Source: Protopterus annectens (lineage: Eukaryota > Chordata > Ceratodontiformes > Protopteridae). Taken from it: a stretch of 64,000 nt of DNA. The translations under genes and the position numbers were made by a program. Each line of letters opens with the position of its first letter. Position 1 is the stretch's first letter. Location: assembly GCF_019279795.1 (NCBI RefSeq), contig NC_056727.1, positions 1,209,078,577 through 1,209,142,576 of the forward strand. Reading direction: 5' to 3'. Below, piece by piece: positions 23,146 to 34,619 of the stretch. Below the pieces are notes generated by a model, which saw only the letters and a program-made list of their open reading frames with translations, was not told where the DNA came from and ran no database searches.

Positions 23146-23462
23146 ACTGAATCCCTCTAAAGTTGATTTTGTCTATTATATATTTATTTATTATTTGTTG
23201 GATATGTTTATGTGCATTCAAGGTCTTATGTGGAAATATTAAGCTGTACATGTATTTTAAGCATGCTTTTTAACATTGTGATGTGCATAACCTACTTAAC
23301 CGACAGCTTAAGCTGATTGGTTCCTTGAAATGTTTAAATTTGGTGAAGCTGAAATGTTATTTAGTCTGATGAAGTGATCAGAAAGATTATGAAAGCACTT
23401 ACTTCTGTTTTATTTGTTTTGTTATTAAAGTGAGTTTTTTTCCTTTAGCCATGGTGGTTCGG
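23146..23462 (+). mobile_element. Penelope-like element 3' UTR fragment
   Basis: Not coding. It is assigned to a PLE by the hammerhead-type motif at 23363-23403, with the same core and stem order as PLE tails at 38963 and 63326, and by position: the 0.88-kb repeat abuts it as it abuts the PLE coding tail at 15917. It ends against a minus-strand PLE fragment at about 23465. Confidence 0.5.
23363..23403 (+). ncRNA. Hammerhead ribozyme-like motif (PLE tail)
   Basis: Core CTGATGA (23366-23372); stem II GTGATC/GATTAT with loop AGAAA, six pairs including two G-U; then GAAA (23391-23394); short stem III AGCACT, one change from the palindrome AGCGCT; U at 23400; stem I only three pairs (AGT/ACT). 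Type I arrangement. Stem III is damaged, so activity is doubtful. Confidence 0.6.
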
Positions 23463-23469
23463 CTTCATT

Positions 23470-23905
23470 TTTGTTTAAGCCAAATAAATGACAAAGGGAG
23501 TATTACATGTTGCAGTACATTTAAAAACATATTTCTTTCCAGACTTGGAATGTGTAAAAGTATGATCACTATATATATAGTGTTGCAGGAGGAACCATTA
23601 AAGCACGGAAAAGTTCCAGGCATATTATAAGACTTAAACTGTGTATTGAAGACCATATCTTTATAACATAATTGGCTCCCCAGATTAGGGAAGTTTCTAT
23701 AGGCAAAAGATGGTCTATCCCCTATAAATTGTTTAAGGTCTGTCAGTGCTTTTAAGACACTCCAATTATTTATTATCTCTTTAACAGCATCAGTACACCT
23801 ACTATAAGTAGTTAAGTAGCGTAAAGTTACAGTGGATTCATTATTATTGCAGCATACAGCAGACTCAGTGTGACCAAGGAAATAGGGTTTAGCTTTATCC
23901 ATCAG
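23470..23905 (-). pseudogene. Penelope-like element, RT-to-endonuclease linker fragment
   Basis: The minus-strand frame reads STVTLRYLTTYSRCTDAVKE, then PSFAYRNFPNLGSQL and GTFPC, which match the region after the PLE RT. Following a frameshift near 23590, the next frame gives HTFTHSKSGKKYVF, then TPFVIYLA, the start of the GIY-YIG domain. The fragment stops there, abutting a plus-strand PLE 3' end, so the two PLE pieces are tail to tail. 5' truncation is at about 23905. Confidence 0.75.
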
Positions 23906-24044
23906 ACATACTTCACAAGGGATGCCAGCAATAACCTGCTTATCAGTTCACAGGTGATCAGATGGAAGAAATATTTCCCGCAGCTTCTGAATGAAGAAAA
24001 CATCACAAAATCTATATTGTCCTTACAAAGCCAACAATGAAAGT

Positions 24045-24640
24045 GGAAAGAAGTGCCCTAATTATAAATAACAACACTAAGGAAAATGAAGTCAGGGAAT
24101 GCAGCAGGCTCAGAGGAGGTCACTGCAGATATGATCGAGATGTTGGGTGAGTTAGGGGAGAAATGGCTCCAGAGGGTGCTCATAGCAGTATGGAGAGAAA
24201 GGTGCATTCCAGATGACTAGAGAATAATCATGCTAGTGCCAGCATACAAGAACAAAATGGGACATCTATAACTGTGGGCGGTAGATGACATCCACAACTG
24301 TGGGCAGTAGAGTGGTATCAGACTACTGTCACACTGCATGAAGTTAGAGTAACTCCTGATGCAGACAAGGTCAAACAGAACAGATTGCTGTGGTCTGAAC
24401 ACATGTGCAAGTGAAGAAAATTTAGAAGTGAAAGTAAAAGGCAAGAGATGTGGACATCCAACAAAAAGATGGATGGATTACTTGAGAGAAGACCTGTGAT
24501 AGGTATGTCCATCAAAGAATGAAGGAGAGTGACAATGAACAAGGTAGTGACAGTTGACATGACACCCTAACATCCTGCAGAAAATGGGAAAGAGTGGGTT
24601 GTTGTTGATGTTGATGATGATAATGATGTTGATAAATGCA
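24045..24640 (+). mobile_element. RTE-type LINE fragment with internal deletion
   Basis: The 5' part reads MKSGNAAGSEEVTADMIEML, then EKWLQRVLIAVWRERCIPDD and AYKNK, the RTE pre-finger RT block. It then jumps at about 24260-24340 to the C-terminal tail (LWSEHMCK, then TSNKKMDGLLER), so the catalytic core is missing. It ends in a short GTTGTTGATGATGAT-like simple repeat, typical of RTE 3' ends. Confidence 0.65.
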
Positions 24641-25799
24641 TATTTATTGAATTTTGTTAATTACTTCTACTCAAGTATGGGTTTGTGTAAGACAAAATAA
24701 TTAAATTAAGCAATATAAGCAGCATTGTACAGAGCTAGAAGACATGAGTTTGGAGTGTATGTGTGTGTGTGTGGGGGGGGGGGTGATGTTAGCTGCTGTT
24801 GTTGCCCTTAAACCTTTTGCTTGTGTCATAGCAGTTAGCATTGTTCCCTCACAGTGCTTTGTTTTCGAGTTCATTTCTCAGCTGGGAAGCCTTCTGTGGA
24901 GAGCTTACAAATCTTCCTTGTGCATGCATTTTTTCCAGACTACCAGATTGCTGACAGATTTGTGAGTTTGAGTTTCAGTACATTTTTGGGGAATTATGAG
25001 TTTCAATGCATTTTCAAGGGGAGTATGAGCTTCAGTGCATTTTCATGGAATTGTGAGTTTCATGGGAAGAAAAGTTTACTGTTGCTCATGCCAAGTCTGC
25101 TTTCAATGTGCAACTAACTGTTTTGTTTAGCAAATAGTATACATTGTTTGTACTGTAGAATTTGAAAGCAATGTTAGTAGCATAATTGCCTTTGGTACAG
25201 AAGGCTATGGATTCTTCTCCCACACCATGTAGATGGAGTGCTGATATTGCACTGCCCTTTTGATTGCTGATTATGTGATGCATTTTAAGGGGGGATAGTG
25301 TTTTTTTTTACTCCTGAGTGTGTTGATTGAACGGTTATTTCCTATTGCAAAATTACCAGCTTACGAGTTTTTTTTTTTTTAATGTAACATAGACAATTAA
25401 TTCTTCAAGGGCAGCAGGCACTGAATTTGTAGATAGAACACTGAAATGTGAAGTTGTTTGCCAGAGCAAACTCTTCATTAGTTACAGATCTTTTTAATGT
25501 GGAATTATTTGGATAATGTTTACTTCTGCAGAGATTGTGATTAACTACTGATATTGGTGGATTGTAATGATGAATCTCTGAGTGGCCTTACAATCAGGAA
25601 GGAGAATCGAAGAACACATACATGTAAGCACGGCCCAAGAAATGTGTGCAAGGAGCCAGTGGTTTGCAAACAGCCCACAAGTAAACAATCCTGTCATGGC
25701 CAGATGCATTTTCTTTGAATGTTGGTTTTCTTGCCATTTCAATGTATGTGAGTTTTAAAGGCTGAGAAGTTTACTGCTCGTGCTAAGTCTGTTTTCTTT
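24641..25799. other. Non-coding stretch with a small tandem repeat
   Basis: Between 24961 and 25060 a ~31-bp unit (GAGTTTCAGTGCATTTTC core) occurs about three times. A G-run follows (GT)n at about 24756-24784. A ~30-bp direct repeat (AAGTTTACTG, then AAGTCTG) occurs at 25071-25105 and 25765-25798. No gene was recognised. Confidence 0.4.
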
Positions 25800-26567
25800 A
25801 TTAAAAAGAAAAAACTTTTTTGCTGCATTTTAAAAGCAGCTTGAACAATAATTACAACAAAATTAACCATCAAATAAATAATAAATGCAAATTATACACA
25901 GAGTCAATAACAGATATTGACTTAAGATCATATCATTAATATTTTTCTAACAAATACTTATGTTTATGCCAAGATAGTTTTTGTGAGTAATGTTTGTAGT
26001 TCTATTATGCAACATTTGCAGTTCTTTTCCACATACATTTTTTGACAGACAAATAAATTCTGAAAAAGAGAGGACATTTCTATTTTTCCAGTTCATACTA
26101 ATAACCTTTCTGGCAATAGCCAGGATTGACCATAAGAGAAGCACTTGTGTTTTAGGAATGGGATCTGGAATTGGGACATTAAACAAAATCAAATAATCTG
26201 TAATATTGCATCTATTTGACCATGAGACTTTGGTGAAGTTTCCAAATTCTTTCCAAAATGAAACCATTTGACATCCCAAAATCATATGTTTCTAATCTGC
26301 CTCTAAATCATTACTACATCTCCAACACCTTAGATTTTACAAAAAAATTGCCATTTTGTGTGGTATTAAGAAACTTCTATGTAAGTATCTCCAAGTAAAA
26401 ATTCTCCAATAAATAGATGGTGTGGAATTACTTAAGATTTTAGATACAATTTTTTTTTGTTAGTTTCTGAAAATATGTATTTATTTTTGTAGAATAATCT
26501 CAGTGAGACACATCAAAGCCTATAATTTCAGATCTCAATACTTTATACATTATTGACAAATATAATT

Positions 26568-26571
<4 letters not shown>

Positions 26572-26624
<53 letters not shown>
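26572..26624. repeat. (TA)n microsatellite
   Basis: About 26 TA units inside the 3' part of L1 copy 1. Confidence 0.97.
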
Positions 26625-26627
<3 letters not shown>

Positions 26628-28663
26628 TGTTAATTTGGAAAATGAATTCTAATATTTTAGGCATGGGTTTAGTATTCATAGCTAGTGGTATTTTAGGTTA
26701 TTGTTTAAGAATTCCCTAAAGGTCATTATACTCAAACAATTATTTTCACTTGTATTATACCTAGCTAAGAGCCTTTCTACAGTATTTATTTTATTTCCAT
26801 CTAAAAGTTGAAACCAGAATTTTATATTGCTTTCCCCAAGATTAGTTATTATATTTCCATTAAAGGAATACAGACATCCAGTAGTATAGGCTATAGGAAA
26901 TATCAAGAACAACAGTGTTTTGACTGCATACTTATTATCCATTACTGACTTAAATACATTTAATATATGTTTGATACCAGAAGTATAATCATTGGAAATT
27001 CTGGTATTCATACAATAATCTTTTAGGACACACTATGTTATATTTTTGTTTGGTGAAATATTAAAGTTTATATCAAATAGAGTATTTGACACTAAAATTT
27101 CTTCATGCAAGGATTTCCATCTTAAGCTATAAGTTGAATTTAACCAAAAACTCACATTTAGAATAGCAGATTTAGTATAAAGATCAATATTAGGGAATCC
27201 AATGCCACCCTCTTCCCAACTTTTTATATGCCAATTATAAGATATTCTTGTTTTTGGGGGGTTCCAACAAATTTTAATAATATAGATTTTATCCTTTTAA
27301 TAATTTTTAAGATGTAATAAAAGTAGAGACTGAGCAAGGTATGGTACTTTTGGCAAGATTATCATTTTTATTAGAATAAATCTATCTTCCTTTGAGAAGT
27401 AAATTTTATTCCAACTTTCAACTAGTTTGGAAATAGTGTTAACTAAAGTTTTATAATTTAATGAAACTGTTTCTTTCCATTTGGCTTTTACATTAATTCT
27501 TAAATATTTAAGTCATTTGTTTTCCCAATTAAATTCTTTGTAATTTTTAAAGTGTTTTTTTTTTTATTTATCAATATTGTTTATGTTTTATTATGGTTAA
27601 ATTTAAGACCAGAGATCTTCTCAAACAATTTTATTGATTTAACCATATTTTCTAATTAATATTCAGTATTACCAGTAGTTAATAAAATATCATCTGCAAA
27701 TAGCTGAATTTTAGAATAATAATTACCATTAATAGACAAACCTTTTATTCCATGATTATCTCTAATGTAAGCAGCAAAGGGTTCTAACAGTAGGGCAAAC
27801 AGTAATGGAGATAATGGGCATCCTTGTTTGGTTCCTTTTAGTATTTTGAAAGAACTTGAAATGAATGGTCCAATTTTAACAAAGGAGAATTTATTATTAT
27901 ATGATTTCATTATTATTTCTATAAATCATGAGGAAAAAATTATGTTATTTAAGAACTTTTTGCAAATATACCCAGTTAATCAAATCAAAAGCTTTATCAA
28001 TGTCAGGACTTAATATTTTGATAATTCTTATTTTTGTTAGCAATATCTATTAAAGATGAAAGTCTAACAATGTTATTTTGTACCTTTCTTCATATGATAA
28101 AGCCAGTTTGAGCTTCTTTAATTAACTTTGATATTATATTGTTTAATCTTTTATCTAGTATAGCCATTAAAATTTTATAATCTACATTTAATAAGGAGAT
28201 GGGACCATAAGTGGTACAAATTTTAGGGTCCTTGTCATATTTTAAGATAGGGGATATTAAAGAAAATTTCCATGAAGGTGGAATATTCAATGCACTTCTG
28301 ACTTCATCAGATGCATCTAACAGAACTTTCAGAATGTTATCTGGACTTATTTTATACATCTCTGGAATTAAACAATGAAGACCAGGAGCCTTATTATTTT
28401 TCAAACATTTTATTTATTTATTCATTTTTTATTTCTCTAAGAGCAATGGGTATATCTAGTTTATCATTTTGTTCTTTTTTACTTTTTGTTTTATATTCTC
28501 TTTTAAAAACCTAGCTATTATATTATCTACTGTTAGATTCTTATTATTAATCTATTCATAATGTCTCCTAAAGGTTTCTAGAATATATTTTAAATCTACT
28601 GATTTTCTAAGTTTATTGTCTACTTTATATGTAATTTCTTTAATATGATTTATGTTGTTTAAA

Positions 28664-29065
28664 GGGGTCTATATTAGTTACGTGCAAGACATATTCATTG
28701 AATACATCTTCAGCCAACACCAGCCACCAAAATTCACTTCAGAGAACTTCAGAGTTTTTTTCATGGTTCACAGACACTTGGCCATCACCTCAGCTTTGCC
28801 CTTTTCCCCACTGTAGTGTGATCTTGGATTTGGTATGTATATAATTAGGGGGGTGGGTGGCAGCTACACACATTGAGAGGTGTCGGGGCAAAGCCCCCAC
28901 TTGGGTGTATTTGATTTATCCCATTGTGTGTTATGTATGGCTGGTGGGTGAGAGTTTGCAAACCATGTGAAAAATTCTGCAGTTCGCTGAAGTGAATTTT
29001 GGCGGCTGGTGTTCTCTGAAGATGTATTCAAAGAATATGTCTTTTACTGAATTAATATAAACCCA
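28664..29065. mobile_element. Long-TIR MITE, second member
   Basis: A 402-bp element in L1 copy 1. Its tips GGGGTCTATATTA and TAATATAAACCCA match those of the 5560-5910 element. The arms run about 95 bp (ACATATTC, then GAATACATCTTCAG, then CACCAGCC, then CCAAAATTCACTTCAG). The centre has a GC-richer unique block (GTCGGGGCAAAGCCCCCAC at about 28882, itself a small hairpin). Flanks are TTTAAA and TTTAAT, a 6-bp duplication with one mismatch. Internal sequence differs from the first member beyond the tips. Confidence 0.82.
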
Positions 29066-30259
29066 TTTAATGTCCTCAACCTGATTGCTAACCTGTGCAG
29101 ATTTTTAGAATTTATAGTACATGTTAGTAGCCTAAGTTTCTCCAAGTTTATTGATAGCTTGTGATTTAGTATTTCTATGTATTTGTGGTTCAATGTTTTC
29201 AATTCAGTAGTCATGTCACTGTCTGAAGGTTTTAATTTTAATTTTAGAATATCAATTTTCATTTGAAGAACATTTAGCTCATTATCCCACTCTTTCTTCT
29301 TTGACAAATACCAACTTTTTATTCTTCCATAAATATAAACCTTTAATGTGTCCCATAAAATAACATCAGAAACTTCATGTTTATTATTAGTGTCCATATA
29401 GATTTTTAATTCATTTAAGAACCATTCCCCTAAATCCTTTAAGTTTAGTTATATATGCTGGTATTCTTTGCCAAAATACTAACTCATTAGGTTTTAGATT
29501 GAGTTTAAAGGTGATGCCATTATGGTCAGATAAAGGACACAATGTCACAGATATTTCTTCTACTTTTGAATATTGTCCATTACATGGAAAAACGATATCA
29601 ATATTTGTTTGAGTGCAAAATCTGTATGAATGGTGAGTACAGTTTAGTGTATTTGCCAATTGTAGGTCTAGAATATCTCTAAGATTCATTATATTTGTGA
29701 AATTATTTAACTTGCTTAGCAGTATCTGTTATTTTAGGGTTCTTGTCCTTAGTGGTATCTTTTTCAGATAATATACAATTGAAGTCCCCAGCTAATAGGA
29801 TTTCACCTTTTGCATGTAGATATCTAGATATTTATTTGCTACTTTAGATCCAATTCCAGGAATCCAATAAATATTAACAAATGTGTAACCTTTCTTACCT
29901 ATGTGAAGTACAACTAATCCCATCATACCACTTTTGTCAGTATAGAAATTAATAACTTGAGGCATAGTCTGCGATTTCTTCCAAAGTATATAGTATTATA
30001 GTGCCTCTTCTTTTAGTATTATAATGAGAATCCACAAGTATTGAGTATTCTTTACAATTTACATTGTCTACGTATTTTTAATACATTTGTTTCTTGTAAA
30101 AAAAAAAATATATATATATATATATATATTTGCTTTATTCATTTAAAGATACTTAAACTCTCTTTATAGGATAGTAAATCCAAGAAAACAGTCAAGTCCA
30201 AACAGGCTGTGCTAACTTTTATTCCATAAAAACAGGTAAAATGGTGATAAAACTTTAGA

Positions 30260-30297
30260 ACTGTGAGTACTTTTGGGATAACCCTTTTTCAGACAAT
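30260..30297 (-). ncRNA. Degraded hammerhead-like motif (PLE tail)
   Basis: Reads on the minus strand as ATTGT, CTGAAAA, an extra A, GGG TTAT CCC, AAA, AGTACT, C, ACAGT. Stem I (ATTGT/ACAGT) and stem II (GGG/CCC) are intact, but the core has lost G8 and G12 compared with the consensus CTGANGA and GAAA. It is non-functional by inspection. Confidence 0.6.
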
Positions 30298-30479
30298 GAA
30301 ACAACAATCATGAAGTCTATTTAAATACATTTAAAAACACAACCACCAATCATCTCACTGCCCTCCTTTTCTTAAGGGCTGGTCTTAAAGGTATACAGGT
30401 TTCAACCCCAGTGGATGATTTGCTGCTAGCTCTATAATCCAGTGTAGTTCATTACACTCAGTGACATTTGCTATGCCCC

Positions 30480-33440
30480 CTCCCTTTACTCATGTAAGTA
30501 ACCTGTATAACCATACATTTAAAGGTGTGTGTTGGATTCTTAGAAGTGTGCTCATACAGAGCATTGCATTCAACTTTCTAACACTGAACAAATGATGTTG
30601 CATTCTAATTTTCAGTTTACAGTTGGTTTTCTCCACATAGTAACTGGGGCATGATTGACACATTGCTAAATATACCACATTTTCCATGTGGCAGTCTGCA
30701 TATAGTTTAAATATATATTCCTTTTTATTTATGGGGTGAACAAAGCTATTTTTATCATTTATCATGAAGCAAGTCTTGCAGTGCCTGCAAGGAAAAGTAC
30801 CTGTTCTATCTGATGTTAACCTAGTTTTATTTCTAATTCATGATTCTTTACACAGCATGTCTTTCAAGTTACTGCTGCCTCTAAAACCAAAGCTTGGTTC
30901 TTTATCCACTATATTTTTGAGTCTATCCTCACTTAACAGAATTTTCCAGTTTTGTTTAATTATTTCACAAACCCCACTGATATTGTTACTATATTGTAGC
31001 ATAAGCCTATGTTTATTACTTTTTTGTATCATTGTGTTATTCTCATGGCTTTGTGTCTCACTGGCTTTGAACCATGGTCTACCATTACCTTTCTATCTCT
31101 CTTCACTAGCTGTAACCCCTCTTGCATCAAATTGTTTGTATAACCCCTTTGTACCATATGGTTCTGTAAACTCTCCAGCACTTTTTCAAAATTAGCTTCT
31201 TCCGTACATAATCTCTATGTACGTAAACCCTGTCCCACAACTATGTTCTTAAAAGTGCATCTAGGGTGCATACTTGAAAATTCCAAGTAATGAATGCTCC
31301 AACAATTTTTCTTGTATAGGGAGGTTGACATACCAGTCCCCATATCTTTGGTTATTCTTACATCCAAAAAATCTATAGATTTAAAATCACTTTTTACTGT
31401 AAACCATAAAAAAGCAGTGGTCATCTCAAAATACTTAACAAAGCTTGTCAGTTCATCCTCACTATGTTGCCATAAAATATAAACATCATCCACAAATCGA
31501 ACATAATGCAGTAGATATTCTCTCCACCATTGATCACTAATACATACATTCATTAATTCCCAATAAGCCAACACTAGGTTGGCGTATGAGTTCGTACAGG
31601 ATGTGCCCATAGCCACACCCTGTTTTGCTTATAGTATGTTCCATTACTTATAAATACATTATTTTCGAGTATGAGTTGTAGAACTTCCAGAATTAACTGG
31701 TTTGTTCTCCCATCAAACACTTTCTTTACTTTTAGTACTTCCCTAATTGCATTTAGGCCATAGTTATTACTAATAACAGTAAAGAGGTTGTTAACATCAA
31801 GAGTAACCATTAATACATTGGTCATTGTTTTACAACTTCAGATAACATAAAAAAGTGTCTTGTGTCTTTTAATATTCATGGGTAACACTGCATCACTATT
31901 TTCAGTTTAGTTTCCACCCATATGGATAAATGTTCTGTTATCTACCTCCTACCTGAGAATTATCAGTCTCATGGGTGGTAGTACAACATTTTTGTGGCTT
32001 TTTGGAAGTGCCTTAAATATTGGTGTCACAGGATGCTCTATATGAAAAAAAATCTAACAAATCTTGTTCCAACATCCCCTGTCCCTTGAGTTCTTCAAGT
32101 TTTACTCTCACTTTACAGATTAAATTTCTTAACATTATAGGAGAAACACTTAAAATAAGTTTGTGCATCTTTAAGTAAATCATTCAGTGCTGAGGTATAT
32201 GCTGCAGTATTCAAAACAACAACACCCTCCCTGTCTGCTGACTTAATAACAATACGGTCATTTTCAATCAAATAATTTAATGCTTCCTTTTCAGAAGCAT
32301 TCAAGTTCTCATATTTACTATAACTTTTATCAAAATAATTTCAAATTCACATGTCCTTAACAAGTTTGTATTGTGGGGTGTATTATTGGTACAAACATGC
32401 TTGGATGTTTTAGCATTGTTTGTGCATTCATATTACTACCATACATTTCTCTCATTGCTATACTGCGCCCAAACATATGTAAATCTAAAATAACATCACT
32501 TACTTTTGAGCCTCTGCTTGGTATAAAAGTTAGCCCTTTCCCCAAAACTCGTAGCTGTTCTGGGGTTAAAACCACATTAGATAAATTAAATACATAATAG
32601 TCACCAACAACAGTCAGTCCACTATTTTCCGTCTCTTCACTTCCCTCTGTTGGGAGCGGCCTCTCTGGTGTTTGTTCATCTTGCACACTGGTACTGCGAA
32701 AGTGGGAAAATTCAACCCCTTTCCCATTTCTATCACGTTAGAGATTTTAGGCCTTGCTCCTAGCTGCAAATTGTCTAATTGTGCTGAGCTTACAGGCTCC
32801 ACATTCTGCGACTGATTCACTATGCTAGTTGTTGCTTCTATAGAGGGCAAAGCCTCTGTAGGCATCACATCTGAATTGTTCACCTCACTTCATTGTTCCT
32901 GACCTGGAGTAGATGTTAACCTTCTCCCTTCCACCATCCAAGGGTGCTGAAGGTTACCAGTTCTTTTGTGTGGTTCCCTCGGCCAGGTAAACATTTGTCC
33001 CTTAAGAAAATCCTGGTAGTCCCTATGGATTTTCTTAATTTTAGTTGCCTGCAATTTGTTTTCAAACAGTTTGATGCTATCAATAGCTTCTGCATATTTA
33101 TTTTGATGGAACCCAGTAGTATACTGTTCCAGTTGTTTTTGTATTTTCTCTATGTCATTGCATAGTAACTGTTAAAGCAGGAAAGAAATATTCTATCAAG
33201 AGCTACATATAATGATAGCTAGTCTCTACATTAATCTCTTGCCAGTGTGCAAGTAAATCAGGGAACATCTCTTCTCGTGCTGGCATGCATAGTACCCTCA
33301 TGCCTCTTGGTACTATTTTAAACTGCAAACATGCCTCCATATGAAACCTCTGCCATTGTAACCATTTCAGTTTCCATGCCAAGCTATCAAAGGAGCTTAA
33401 CAAATTATTAAAGGTTTCATAGTCATTTCTCTCACTCACA
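30480..33440 (-). pseudogene. PLE protein: RT + GIY-YIG endonuclease, broken
   Basis: PLEs encode one protein that nicks DNA with a GIY-YIG domain and reverse transcribes from the nick. Minus-strand landmarks are FHMEACLQFKIVPRGMRVL (about 33340), NLSNVVLTPEQLRVLGKGLT (about 32580), IENDRIVIKSADREGVVVLN (about 32260), VTLDVNNLFTVI (about 31805, first catalytic Asp), MAMGTSCTNSYANLVLAYWE (about 31610), LHYVRFVDDVYILW (about 31510, active site with FVDD), FKSIDFLDVRITKD, STSLYKK (about 31325), then MENVVYLAMCQSC and YYVEKTNCKLKIR (about 30650, GIY-YIG). Frameshifts and stops separate the blocks, for example near 31840, 32110 and 30870. Confidence 0.87.
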
Positions 33441-33604
33441 GAAAATAAATTAGTGGAGGACTGGTATGTCAACCTCTCTATACAAGAAAAAATTTTGGAA
33501 CAATCATTACTTGGAATTTTCAAGTATGCAACCTAGACGCACTTTTAAGAACATAGTAGTGGGACAGAGTTTACATACATTGAGATTATGTATGGAAGAA
33601 GCTA
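33441..33604 (+). pseudogene. Truncated PLE, part 1 (unit 1)
   Basis: A plus-strand PLE that starts within the late RT region: TGMSTSLYKKKFWNNHYLEF, then RRTFKNIVVGQSL, the block after the RT active site. The matching sequence in the minus PLE is at about 31350-31200. The copy is cut at GAAGCTA (33604) by an L2-like LINE and resumes at 38064 with TTTTGAAAAAGAGCTGG, as in the uninterrupted minus copy. Confidence 0.85.
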
Positions 33605-34327
33605 AGGAGCATGAAAGTATGTGTCTAAACTATCATGGCCAGTATAGCCTATAACTTATTATTAGATCTAGGTGGCTATAAAGTGCTAGCCAGGAAAACC
33701 AGCAGCTTTAATCCCTCCCCTCTCTGTAACCAGTCTAATCTACTTTTTCCACCATTAAAAGACACTCAGAACCACCACTCCTTTTCTTGCATTAGGAACA
33801 CCCTCCTTTTTTACCCTGCTTACAATAAATTAATTTGGGCCACCAGGTGGCAGACGTGTCCCTTCCAGGCCTTGAAGCCTTTTTCTGACCTGTACTACAC
33901 CTTTGCTAGTTTACTGTTTATCCAAAGACTTGCTATTGAACTGTAGGCCATAACATCTATTTATTTTTATGGTTAGCTCTCACACACCCTCCAAATAGCT
34001 CTATTATCTAATCATTTAACTTCATTCCAGTATTTAGGGTTACCTACCTACTGTAATCCCTGCTTCAACTGATTGTTCTTTTCAGCTCCTTACCTCTCTT
34101 GTCTCTACCCACTCCATTCGCCCTCTGAGCTCACTCTGCTTCCTTACCCTACCCCCAATTCCCACACACCCCTACTGGCTCCTAAGCTTATACATCCTTA
34201 TCACACCCTCTTCCTCTCCAATCCAATCACAATAGTCATCTTGTTAACATTCTACATACACCTCTCTCTAACCACCGCTAGTATAACTCCTCCCCATTAA
34301 AGAACACTAGTAAGCTTATTAGTCACT

Positions 34328-34606
34328 ATGCAAACACGACCTTTCCAAATCCAACTAAAGCTCCTAATCATTGTCTTTCTCCTACTTTCTCTAACAGCAG
34401 CCTACATGCTAACCTCATATGAACAGTCAAAATATTTACAGCTGAACTTCCCTAATGCACAACCAAGTACTATACCTCTAGTTAACTCCCCAGAACACAT
34501 AAATATAACATCTTTACCTAGCTATTTACCTGCTAAATATCACAGACTGACTCATATCAAATACAACTATCTAAAACCTAAAAAAACCTCTTCACCATTA
34601 CTTTAA
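34328..34606 (+). CDS. Short hydrophobic ORF in L2-like LINE (unit 1)
   Basis: A 92-codon frame starting with ATG. Residues about 12-30 form one strongly hydrophobic stretch (LLIIVFLLLSLTAAYML) like a signal anchor. The remainder is polar. It ends just upstream of the 2A-like motif, which lies in a different frame in this copy. It may be the N-terminus of the LINE polyprotein or a separate ORF1; I do not recognise its family. The identical frame is at 44075-44353. Function unknown. Confidence 0.45.
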   Translation: MQTRPFQIQLKLLIIVFLLLSLTAAYMLTSYEQSKYLQLNFPNAQPSTIPLVNSPEHINITSLPSYLPAKYHRLTHIKYNYLKPKKTSSPLL

Positions 34607-34619
34607 CCTCCACAATCCC

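Larger units (their letters stand above)
25947..30105 (-). pseudogene. L1-like ORF2 (EN-RT), broken
   Basis: Minus-strand order: the EN start resembling LQETN (about 30090), HYNTKRRGT-like residues (about 30010), a D-F-N-containing stretch near 29770 and LCPLSDHNGITFKLNLKP (about 29540, the SDH motif). A connector lies at 29397-29066 and continues at 28663. RT follows: KNNKAPGLHCLIPEMYKIS (about 28400), YGPISLLNVDYKILMAILD (about 28200), KGTKQGCPLSPLLFALLLEP (about 27835), then KIQLFADDILL (about 27700, active site). The C-terminal segments are 27011-26682 and 26285-25947. There are many frameshifts. The FADD and KGTKQGCPLSP forms point to the L1/Tx1 group rather than CR1/L2. Confidence 0.85.
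25800..30178 (-). mobile_element. L1-like LINE, copy 1
   Basis: A minus-strand ORF2 relic running from endonuclease (about 30100) to the C-terminus (25947). It is interrupted by a MITE at 28664-29065 and contains (TA)n at 26572-26624. The 3' boundary near 25800 is approximate. Upstream it ends where the PLE begins (30181). Confidence 0.85.
30181..33440 (-). mobile_element. Penelope-like element, near full length
   Basis: A minus-strand PLE: N-terminal region (33440-32340), RT (about 32310-31210), linker (about 31200-30790), GIY-YIG endonuclease (about 30765-30480) and 3' tail with a degraded hammerhead (30260-30297). Its 3' end (GTTTTCTTG on the minus strand, 30181) matches the end of the plus-strand PLE at 39079. 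Its 5' end abuts that plus-strand copy at about 33440, head to head. Confidence 0.88.

Noticed and set aside
28658-29071. TTAA flanks of the second MITE as evidence for piggyBac
   Set aside because: The first family member has GAGAAA flanks and no TTAA, so TTAA here is coincidental.
34328-34606. Hydrophobic ORF as an independent host gene
   Set aside because: It lies inside the LINE, is duplicated with it and has no splice context.
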